Part shown: positions 49,023-55,900 of the stretch, piece after piece
How positions within the stretch are numbered: position 1 is the first letter of the stretch
Layout: each line of letters begins with the position of its first letter
NCBI GenBank assembly: GCA_905200645.1
Contig: CAJKLD010000002.1
Location: forward strand, 1 to 64,000
Source: an uncultured Phascolarctobacterium sp.
GTDB lineage: Bacteria; Bacillota; Negativicutes; Acidaminococcales; Acidaminococcaceae
DNA length: 64,000 nucleotides
Direction of reading: 5' to 3'
The notes under the pieces: generated by a model
What the model was told of the DNA's origin: nothing
Databases searched by the model: none
What the model saw: the letters and a program-made list of their open reading frames with translations, nothing else
Position numbers and translations under genes: made by a program

Positions 49023-49673
49023 ATGGAACAATACGCATTATATTTTCTCGACATCATTCTGCATTTAGACAAGCATCTGCCGGAAATTATGGCGGCCTAC
49101 GGTCATTTTATTTACGCTATTTTATTTTTGGTAGTTTTTTGCGAAACAGGCTTAGTAGTTACGCCGTTTCTGCCTGGCGATTCTCTGCTCTTTGCCTGCG
49201 GCGCTTTGGCTGCCACCGCGCCCGAGGGCATGGATATTAAACTCATCACGCTGATTTTTCTCGTATCGTCCATTCTCGGCGACGCCTGCAATTATATGAT
49301 AGGCGAAAAGCTGGGGCTGGCCATGATTAACTCCAAGCACAGCCTGATAAAAAAAGAGCATGTAGATAAAGCCAGCGCTTTTTATGCCAAGCACGGCCAC
49401 AAGGCTATTTTTCTCGCCAGATTCGTGCCCATCGTCCGCACCTTCGCTCCCTTTGTGGCAGGCATTGGTAAAATGCACTACCTAACCTTCGCTCATTACA
49501 ATGTTATCGGCGCAGTAGTTTGGGTAACGTTGTTCGTAGGCGGCGGCTATTTCTTCGGCAATATTCCTGTGATTAAACAAAACTTTACCTTAGTAACCTT
49601 AGGTATCGTTATTTTCTCTGTGCTGCCAATACTTTGGGAAGTGGTAGGCAAAAAATTATTCCACAAAGCCTAA
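49023..49673 (+). CDS. DedA-family membrane protein
   Basis: A 216-residue inner-membrane protein. It has the family's FCETGLVVTPFLPGDSLLF, then the FLARFVPIVRTFAPFVAGIG motif with the conserved Arg, and Gly-rich membrane ends. DedA proteins flip lipid carriers such as undecaprenyl phosphate or phospholipids and need the proton motive force. AGGAAA precedes the ATG. It is divergent from map. Confidence 0.9.
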   Translation: MEQYALYFLDIILHLDKHLPEIMAAYGHFIYAILFLVVFCETGLVVTPFLPGDSLLFACGALAATAPEGMDIKLITLIFLVSSILGDACNYMIGEKLGLAMINSKHSLIKKEHVDKASAFYAKHGHKAIFLARFVPIVRTFAPFVAGIGKMHYLTFAHYNVIGAVVWVTLFVGGGYFFGNIPVIKQNFTLVTLGIVIFSVLPILWEVVGKKLFHKA

Positions 49674-49697
49674 ATTTTTTGAGAGGGGATTTTTATT

Positions 49698-50732
49698 ATG
49701 TATCGTTTTAATTCTGATTATACGGAAGGCTGTCATCCAAAGATTTTAGAAAAGCTAATCGCTACCAATATGGAGCAAACCGACGGTTATGGTCTCGACC
49801 CATACTGCGACGAAGCGCGCGGCAAAATCAAAGAATATTTTTGCTGTCCCAATGCCGACGTGCATTTTCTTGTGGGCGGTACGCAGACTAACCTGACTGT
49901 TATCTGCGCGGCGCTGCGTCCTCATCAAGCCGTTTTCGGCGCTGTTCCCAGCCACATCAATACTCACGAAGCCGGCGCTATCGAGCATGTTGGTCACAGA
50001 GTTCTGCCCCTGCCCAGCGACGACGGCAAGCTGACTGCCGCACAAATTAAAGCTGAATGGAAAAAATACGCCACCGACCCCAGCCGCGAGCATTGGGCGC
50101 AGCCAAAAATGGTGTATATTTCCCAGCCTACGGAAATCGGCAGCATGTACAGCAAAAAAGAATTAACAGATTTATATGCAGCCTGCCAAGAATGCGGCCT
50201 TTATCTTTTTATTGACGGCGCTCGTCTTGGTTACACCCTCGGCGCGCCTGCGAACGATATTACTCCCGCCGATTTAGCAGCTAACTGCGACGTTTTTTAT
50301 ATTGGCGGCACTAAATGCGGTCTGCTTTTTGGCGAAGCAGTTGTTATTTTAAACGACGCTCTAAAGCCTGATTTCCGCACGATCGCTAAGCAATGCGGCG
50401 CGATTATGGCCAAGGGTCGTCTTTTAGGCGTGCAGTTCGGCGCAGCTTTCACCGATAATCTTTATACAAAAATCTGCGCGAAAGGAACCTTGCAGGCACT
50501 AAAAATCCGCCAAGCCTTACTGGACTGCGGTTTTAAATTTGTTACCGATTCGCCTACTAACCAACAATTTGTCATTATGACGCCTGCGCAGTTTGCCAAG
50601 CTCAGCACCGAATTTGCTTTAAGCCATATCGCTTATCTGCCCGACGGCAATTACAGCGTGCGCATCTGCACCAGCTGGGCTACGGACGACGCGCAGGTTG
50701 ATAAGCTCATTGCTATGATTAAAGAACTGTAA
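49698..50732 (+). CDS. Low-specificity threonine aldolase family PLP enzyme
   Basis: A 344-residue fold-type I PLP enzyme of the beta-eliminating lyase/threonine aldolase group. PLP stacking and ring contacts are in FLVGGTQTNLTVI and FIDGARLGYTL, and the Schiff-base lysine is in YIGGTKCGLLFGEAVV. It probably cleaves threonine or allo-threonine to glycine and acetaldehyde, although some members have other beta-hydroxy amino acid substrates. GAGAGGGGA precedes the ATG. It is 24 bp after dedA, and a bidirectional terminator follows. Confidence 0.85.
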   Translation: MYRFNSDYTEGCHPKILEKLIATNMEQTDGYGLDPYCDEARGKIKEYFCCPNADVHFLVGGTQTNLTVICAALRPHQAVFGAVPSHINTHEAGAIEHVGHRVLPLPSDDGKLTAAQIKAEWKKYATDPSREHWAQPKMVYISQPTEIGSMYSKKELTDLYAACQECGLYLFIDGARLGYTLGAPANDITPADLAANCDVFYIGGTKCGLLFGEAVVILNDALKPDFRTIAKQCGAIMAKGRLLGVQFGAAFTDNLYTKICAKGTLQALKIRQALLDCGFKFVTDSPTNQQFVIMTPAQFAKLSTEFALSHIAYLPDGNYSVRICTSWATDDAQVDKLIAMIKEL

Positions 50733-50757
50733 AAAATTTTCTACAATATACTAAAGC

Positions 50758-50787
50758 AAAAGGCCGCCGTTTAGGCGACCTTTTTTT
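50758..50787. terminator. Bidirectional terminator between the aldolase gene and larA
   Basis: AAAAGGCCGCC (50758-50768) pairs with GGCGACC and the T-run (50774-50787). It serves two converging genes. Confidence 0.85.
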
Positions 50788-50795
50788 CAGCTATT

Positions 50796-52073
50796 TTATT
50801 TTTTTAACACAGGCACAGTCAAGCTGCCTTGGGGCATCAGCAGAATTTTATAGTCAGAGCCGACAATTTCTTCCGCCCTAGCGATAGCTGCGTCCACATC
50901 ATCCACTGCTTCAAAAAGCAAATCCTGCGCCAGCTTTTTATCTAATGCAGATACCAAAATAAATTTAGCTTTTTTCATCAAGCGGGTAATAGCAAAGGCC
51001 TTATGCGCGCCGATAACAAATTTTTTCGCCAAGGCTGCTTTAATGGCGTCGGGAGAAGGATTTTCCTGCAAAGCTTTTTCTAAAGCCGCGCTGCCGCTGC
51101 CCTCCTCGCATTCGCCTAAAATAATTACTACGCCGCCCTCACGCACAGCGCACCAAGCGTTGTCCATGGTTTTTTGCAGCTGATAAATGTTAATATCTTT
51201 CGGATAACCGCCGCAGCTGGCGATAACAATATCCGCAGGCTGACTGATAGGCGCTCCGTAAACCTGCTCCACAAATCTACAGGCGTCTAAATGAGATTGC
51301 CGCCAATCGCCAGCGAAAATTTTTAAGAAACGTTTTTGCGCGTCTAAAATTGCGTTGAAATTAAATAATCTATGCTTTTGCGCAAATAAAGCCACGCCCT
51401 CCATTTGATCCTCATAAACAGGATTGCCGTCCAGCCTGCCTAATTGAGAATTAGGGCTCATCATCAGGCTGTGATTGCGGCGCACAGTTTCCATAGCCGC
51501 CACACCCGGCAGCACAGCCTTGCGTCCGCCGCCAAAGCCGCTGAAAAAGTGATATACCACTGTGCCGGTCATAATTACTAAATCAACATCGCAGATAAGC
51601 TTATTGATTAAAACCGGCGTACCAAAGGAAGTAGCGCCAAAATAATTAAAATCTTCATGCTTATTGCAATCGCTGTTATACATGGGCAGACGGGCAGCCA
51701 CATTTTCGCTGACCTGCTCCACCATTTCCTCATGGCTCATGGCGCGGTGAGTGCCTAGAGCAAAAACTATTTTCATGTCCTCGTCTTTTACGCCCAGCTT
51801 ATTCATTTCGTCAACCAAAATCGGCATAAAATCGTGAGTATTAGCTACACGCGTAGAATCATTGCAGATAAAAGCAATTTTCATGCCTGGTTTCACCAAT
51901 TTATCAATGGGTTCGCTGTCAATCGGATGATAAATAGCATCTAAAACCTCAGCCTTTAAATCTGTCAGCGGCGGCAATTCCGCAATTTTAATTTCGTCCA
52001 ACACATGCTCCTGCTCTAAAGAAAAATGCTTGTAACCATGTCCATACTTATATTTGTATTCCACTGTAGTCAT
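50796..52073 (-). CDS. larA: Nickel-pincer lactate racemase LarA family
   Basis: A 425-residue enzyme of the LarA family, which interconverts L- and D-hydroxy acids with a nickel-pincer nucleotide cofactor. His175, Lys185 and His201 (VYHFFSGFGGGRK then RRNH) match His174, Lys184 and His200 of Lactobacillus LarA with a constant offset of one, so the active site is intact. Substrates in the family vary, so lactate is probable but not certain. The maturation genes larB, larC and larE are not in the window. A role feeding D-lactate to the three flavoproteins at 20-24.5 kb is an inference. TGGAGGTG precedes the ATG. Confidence 0.85.
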   Translation of the reverse strand: MTTVEYKYKYGHGYKHFSLEQEHVLDEIKIAELPPLTDLKAEVLDAIYHPIDSEPIDKLVKPGMKIAFICNDSTRVANTHDFMPILVDEMNKLGVKDEDMKIVFALGTHRAMSHEEMVEQVSENVAARLPMYNSDCNKHEDFNYFGATSFGTPVLINKLICDVDLVIMTGTVVYHFFSGFGGGRKAVLPGVAAMETVRRNHSLMMSPNSQLGRLDGNPVYEDQMEGVALFAQKHRLFNFNAILDAQKRFLKIFAGDWRQSHLDACRFVEQVYGAPISQPADIVIASCGGYPKDINIYQLQKTMDNAWCAVREGGVVIILGECEEGSGSAALEKALQENPSPDAIKAALAKKFVIGAHKAFAITRLMKKAKFILVSALDKKLAQDLLFEAVDDVDAAIARAEEIVGSDYKILLMPQGSLTVPVLKK

Positions 52074-52129
52074 TGCGACACCTCCATAATAAATATATTG
52101 CTTTATTTTTACATTGCTATGATTACAAA

Positions 52130-52570
52130 TTACGCTTTATTGACTGTTAACAGCAAAATATTTTTTTCATCCCTGCGCTCGTAAGCGGCAGCATCTGTAA
52201 ATTTGCGCAGCATTACCAGCCCCCAGCCTCCGGCGCGCCGTTCGTCCAAAGCCGCTTCAGCGTCAGGCTGCACGTCAGCGTTCAGCATATTAAAAGGTAT
52301 ACCGGCATCCTCCAAGTACAGCGTTACCGCATTGTTTGCTTCAATAAAATCAAGCTGAAGATATTTTGCACCGGCAAATCCGTCGTAAGCGTAATTAATA
52401 ATATTTGCCACCGCTTCTTCCGCCGCCAGCTGCAAACGCATAGCTAAAGGCAAGGGCAACATTTTTTCGCTCTCCTCTCTAATCCACGCCAGCACCAGCG
52501 GCAGCTCCTGACCGGTAGCAGCAAAACGCTTACCGCTTTTTTTTATTATTTCAGCCGTTTGCATAGCCAT
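52130..52570 (-). CDS. RsbW/SpoIIAB-like anti-sigma factor kinase
   Basis: A 146-residue GHKL ATPase. The N box is EEAVANIINYAY, and the G2 region GGWGLVMLRKFTD is intact, so it should bind ATP. It is a partner-switching kinase: it would phosphorylate the STAS protein encoded just upstream, and bind a sigma factor or another target when the STAS protein is phosphorylated. No sigma gene is adjacent, so the target is unknown. The start is uncertain between a GTG at 52573 and ATGs at 52570 and 52564; the ribosome binding site is weak. It follows the STAS gene after 18 bp. Confidence 0.82.
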   Translation of the reverse strand: MAMQTAEIIKKSGKRFAATGQELPLVLAWIREESEKMLPLPLAMRLQLAAEEAVANIINYAYDGFAGAKYLQLDFIEANNAVTLYLEDAGIPFNMLNADVQPDAEAALDERRAGGWGLVMLRKFTDAAAYERRDEKNILLLTVNKA

Positions 52571-52588
52571 CACATCCAGCTGCCGGCC

Positions 52589-52885
52589 TTAATCCCGAAT
52601 AGTAAAAAAGGAATCGAAGCCGGACATCTCCAAAACCTCGCGCACCAAATGCTGCACATTACAAAGTACAACTTCCGTCTGCCTGCGCTGCGCGCAAGTT
52701 GCCAAAACTAAAAGTGCGCGCAAACCCGCGCTGCTGATATATTCCAGCCCCTCCAGCTCCAAAATCAGCTTGTCGCCGACAGTTTCCAGCGCCGCCAAAG
52801 CCTGCTGCTGAAATTCGCCGCAGGTTAGCGTATCAATGCGTCCTGTTACCTTTACGATATCTTTATGTACAACTTCTATTTCCAT
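52589..52885 (-). CDS. STAS-domain anti-anti-sigma factor (RsbV/SpoIIAA-like)
   Basis: A 98-residue STAS protein. The phosphorylation site is the serine of LEYISSAGLRALL (the conserved serine before AGLR). In the family, dephospho-protein traps the anti-sigma kinase, and a PP2C phosphatase resets it. Both partners are here: the kinase directly downstream and a SpoIIE-type phosphatase divergently transcribed 142 bp upstream. AGGAGA precedes the ATG. Confidence 0.85.
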   Translation of the reverse strand: MEIEVVHKDIVKVTGRIDTLTCGEFQQQALAALETVGDKLILELEGLEYISSAGLRALLVLATCAQRRQTEVVLCNVQHLVREVLEMSGFDSFFTIRD

Positions 52886-53027
52886 GACGTTCTCCTCACT
52901 GTTTAAGCCAAATTTGCTGCTACTTTATCTTATAATAATTCGCCTTACTGCAAATAAAATCCTGCCGCCGTTTCGTAAAATAAAAATTTATGTTAGAATA
53001 TAACTAACATGTAAGGAGGTTTCCGTC

Positions 53028-54932
53028 ATGGATATTTTTAACCGCCAACAATATCTCGCCGCATTGCCTAAAATTCTATTGACGGCGCTTTTATATGGCT
53101 TATCCATTCTTCCCGGCAAAATGCTGCTCATGCTTGTACCAGGAGCCGAAGTGCGTTTCGCAGCCTGCATTCCCGTAATCACAGGCTTTTTGTGGGGGTC
53201 TGCCGGAGCTATCGGCAGCGCGCTGGGTAATTTTATCGGCGATTTTTACAGCGGCGACCCGCTTTTTGTCTGCTTTTGGGGCGCTGTATGTAATTTTTTT
53301 TTAGCGCTTCTGCCTTACAAGCTCTGGTACGGCGTGCGCGCCCAAAATGCGCCGCTTTTTATTTATGATACGCAAAGCTGTATTAAATTTTTTGCGATAA
53401 TTTTTCTGACGGCGCTGAATTTTGCCGCGCTGCTCACCGGTATTACCATCAGTGCGGGAATGCTGGAAAACTCTCGCAGCTTTTTCATTTTCTTTTCCAG
53501 CAATTTTAATTTTCCCCTGCTCTTCGGCCTGCCAATTTTGCTGTACCTGCGCCGCAAAATAAATTTTTCGCTGCCGGCCCTGCCCCCGGCAGCTGCTCAA
53601 AAATACTCTTGGCAAATATATATTTTAGCTTTAGCCAGCCTTAGCAGCAGCAGCTTTTTATTATACGCTTTTAACGGCGCCAAAGCAGAAACTGCGCTTG
53701 TTTTTTTAGTGGTCAACGCTTTACTATTGGCTTATGTGTGCACGCTTCCGGCGGCTTACAACCCGTCACTGCTCAACTTACAGCCCAAAAATTATCATTC
53801 CATCAGCGCTAAAGCAGCCTCGCTGCTGATGCTGCTGGCGGTAGCAATTATCTGCTTTACTATTTTGCTGGCATATTTCATTCAGCGCAAAGCTTTTCCC
53901 GACGAGGCCGGCTTATCCTTATGGCAATCCTTATTCACCACGCTGCTTATCAGCAGCAACATTATTTTTTTAGCGATATTTTTACTGCTGCATCGCATGG
54001 AGCAGGCTTTAGTGCTGCCGTTGCGCCAACTCACTCACGCGGCCACTAATTTAGTTTCCAGCGGTTATTTGGAGCAGCAGCCTTGCCGGCAAGCTGCCCA
54101 AGCTTACGAAAAAAATCAAGACGAAATCAGCGACCTCTGGACCTCTTTTAATCAAATGTCCTGCGATATCCGCAGCTATATAGACAATATGGCCGCCGCT
54201 ATTGCCGAAAAAGAAAATATAGCGGCGCAGCTTAGCGTAGCCTCGCAAATCCAGCAAAGCATTTTGCCGAACATGATACCAATTAACGAGCAGCTAAAAA
54301 ATTATACTGTTACTGCGGGAATGTTTCCGGCCAAAGAAGTTGGCGGAGATATGTACGACTGCTTTTTCCTGCCGGACGGACGACTGGCGATTCTCATTGC
54401 GGATGTTTCCGGCAAGGGTATGCCTGCCGCGCTGTTTATGATGGCAGCCAAAACACTATTGAAAAGCAACGGCAGCTTAGGCGACCCGGCAAAAATTTTA
54501 AGTGCCGCTAATGACAGCTTAGCAGAAAATAATACTAATATGATGTTTGTCACCGTCTGGCTGGGTATTGTAGATTTAGCCAGCGGCAAAATGGTTTATG
54601 CCAACGCCGGACACAATTACCCGTTATTACAAGAAGAAAACAAGCCGGGCATATGGCTGCGCCAACGTTCAGGTCCGGCCTTGGGTATCATTGCAGACCA
54701 CGTTTATAAAAATTATGAGTTTACGCTGCCTTTCAACAGCAAGCTGCTGCTGTATACGGACGGCATCACGGAAGCAGAAAATCCGCGCCAAGAATTTTAT
54801 GGCGAGCAGCGGCTGGAACGGCGCTTTCAGCGCGCGCATATCCCGGAAGACATTCTTTTTTCCGTTTTGGAATTTTCCGAAGATTGTCCCCAAAGCGACG
54901 ATATTACCTTTTTATGGCTTAGCCGCAAGTAA
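53028..54932 (+). CDS. Membrane-bound SpoIIE-type PP2C phosphatase
   Basis: A 634-residue protein. Residues 1 to ~335 have about nine membrane segments; a HAMP-like linker (about 335-385, ALVLPLRQLTHAATNLV) leads to a short coiled coil with QIQQSILPNM, the usual start of RsbU/SpoIIE phosphatases. The PP2C domain (about 425-630) has EVGGDMYDCF, IADVSGKGMPAALFM, YADAGHN-like NAGHNYPLL, LLYTDGITEAEN and the final DDITFLW, all metal or active-site positions. It would dephosphorylate the STAS protein in response to a membrane or periplasmic signal. AAGGAGG precedes the ATG. Confidence 0.88.
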   Translation: MDIFNRQQYLAALPKILLTALLYGLSILPGKMLLMLVPGAEVRFAACIPVITGFLWGSAGAIGSALGNFIGDFYSGDPLFVCFWGAVCNFFLALLPYKLWYGVRAQNAPLFIYDTQSCIKFFAIIFLTALNFAALLTGITISAGMLENSRSFFIFFSSNFNFPLLFGLPILLYLRRKINFSLPALPPAAAQKYSWQIYILALASLSSSSFLLYAFNGAKAETALVFLVVNALLLAYVCTLPAAYNPSLLNLQPKNYHSISAKAASLLMLLAVAIICFTILLAYFIQRKAFPDEAGLSLWQSLFTTLLISSNIIFLAIFLLLHRMEQALVLPLRQLTHAATNLVSSGYLEQQPCRQAAQAYEKNQDEISDLWTSFNQMSCDIRSYIDNMAAAIAEKENIAAQLSVASQIQQSILPNMIPINEQLKNYTVTAGMFPAKEVGGDMYDCFFLPDGRLAILIADVSGKGMPAALFMMAAKTLLKSNGSLGDPAKILSAANDSLAENNTNMMFVTVWLGIVDLASGKMVYANAGHNYPLLQEENKPGIWLRQRSGPALGIIADHVYKNYEFTLPFNSKLLLYTDGITEAENPRQEFYGEQRLERRFQRAHIPEDILFSVLEFSEDCPQSDDITFLWLSRK

Positions 54933-54991
54933 ACGCATTTACACTTTATGTAGAATATTCGTTCCCAGCGCACTTCACGCAGGGAAGCAAA

Positions 54992-55020
54992 AACGCCCCG
55001 AAATTTCGGGGCGTTAATTT
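54992..55020. terminator. Bidirectional terminator between spoIIE-like and peptide genes
   Basis: The 24-bp perfect palindrome AACGCCCCGAAA/TTTCGGGGCGTT (54992-55015) lies between two converging genes, with a T-rich flank on each side. Confidence 0.85.
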
Positions 55021-55021
55021 T

Positions 55022-55342
55022 TTAACGCAGCCTGCCGGCGATATCCAGTGGAACAATACTATTGCCGCGGCTCTTTTGTGTTTCAAGATAATCATCAATT
55101 TTATCAACGCTTACCGACATAGCGCTTTGAAAGCCGCTGGTTCCTATACTAATTTTTTTGGTTGCAAGATCATAGGTGGCAGTACCGCTTACATATACAG
55201 TATCTACTACTAATTTGCCATATTGATTAGTAAAAGGCTTGCCATAATAAAGAGTCCCGGCGCCGCCTGCTACATTTTCCAGTTCTTCTTCCGTCAATTG
55301 TTCAATTTTTGCCTTGTCGATAAATTCTTTGTTCTTATCCAC
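55022..55342 (-). CDS. Double-glycine leader peptide precursor A (106 aa)
   Basis: A small protein whose first 27 residues form a double-glycine leader: charged N-terminus, then LTEEELENVAGG with Gly26-Gly27 as the likely cleavage site. The leader matches precursors B and C (LTDEELEQAVGG and LTDEDLAQASGG). The core is about 79 residues, without Cys, rich in Thr, Ser, Val and Tyr, and starts AGTLYYGKPFTNQYG. It is longer than usual class II bacteriocins. It is last in the operon, just before the terminator. AAGGAG precedes the ATG. Antimicrobial action is not shown; it may be another secreted peptide. Confidence 0.75.
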   Translation of the reverse strand: MDKNKEFIDKAKIEQLTEEELENVAGGAGTLYYGKPFTNQYGKLVVDTVYVSGTATYDLATKKISIGTSGFQSAMSVSVDKIDDYLETQKSRGNSIVPLDIAGRLR

Positions 55343-55368
55343 GTTGTTTCTCCTTCCGTTATTTAATA

Positions 55369-55539
55369 TTACTTATTTCTACAACCTTGCCATCTCGTCT
55401 TCCCAGGTTTAAAGCTACTTCCTCCTCCGACAGCCTGTTCCAGTTCCTCATCCGTAAGCAGTGCTGCTTTTTCTTTAACAGAAAATTTATGTTCATCATT
55501 ATCAGCAAGCTTTTTCTTCTCAAAAGAATTTTTCTTCAT
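55369..55539 (-). CDS. Double-glycine leader peptide precursor B (56 aa)
   Basis: The ATG at 55539 is chosen because AAGGAG lies 6 bp upstream; an in-frame upstream ATG at 55557 overlaps the precursor C gene. The 39-residue leader is Lys/Glu-rich, then LTDEELEQAVGGG, so cutting is after Gly39 or Gly38. The core is only ~17 residues (GSSFKPGKTRWQGCRNK): basic, with one Trp and one Cys, so it cannot form an internal disulfide. No family is recognised. It lies between precursors A and C. Confidence 0.7.
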   Translation of the reverse strand: MKKNSFEKKKLADNDEHKFSVKEKAALLTDEELEQAVGGGSSFKPGKTRWQGCRNK

Positions 55540-55556
55540 ACTTACTCCTTCTTTCA

Positions 55557-55793
55557 TTATTTATTTGCCAAAGATTTTACTTTCCCCACAACAGCATAAT
55601 ATTGCCCCGGTGCTTTTATCACTGTCTGATTAGCAGAACCTGAATTATTTACTTCCATTTGAAACCTCACAGCTGCTTCATCCATGATTAAGGCCGGCAG
55701 GGGAACTAACTCTATCAGCGGACTTTCGCCGCCGCTGGCCTGCGCCAGATCTTCATCCGTCAGCTTTTGCTTATTTATATCAGTCTTAATCAT
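55557..55793 (-). CDS. Double-glycine leader peptide precursor C with DUF2589-like core (78 aa)
   Basis: Start at the ATG 55793 behind CGAGGAGAA; the upstream frame to 55892 is not needed. The 22-residue leader ends LTDEDLAQASGG. The core, ~56 residues, has the stretch LVPLPALIMDEAAVRFQMEV, which to my reading resembles the conserved LVPIPxLxIDE region of DUF2589 proteins. It has no Cys. It is the first of three precursors, after the second transporter gene. Confidence 0.7.
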   Translation of the reverse strand: MIKTDINKQKLTDEDLAQASGGESPLIELVPLPALIMDEAAVRFQMEVNNSGSANQTVIKAPGQYYAVVGKVKSLANK

Positions 55794-55900
55794 AATAAAT
55801 TCTCCTCGTAACAAGCAAGCTAATTTTATTCGCCAAGTCATAAGCATTTTATAATTTCTTCGACAACGCGCAGAAAAAATCCTGCTTGGCAAATTTTATT

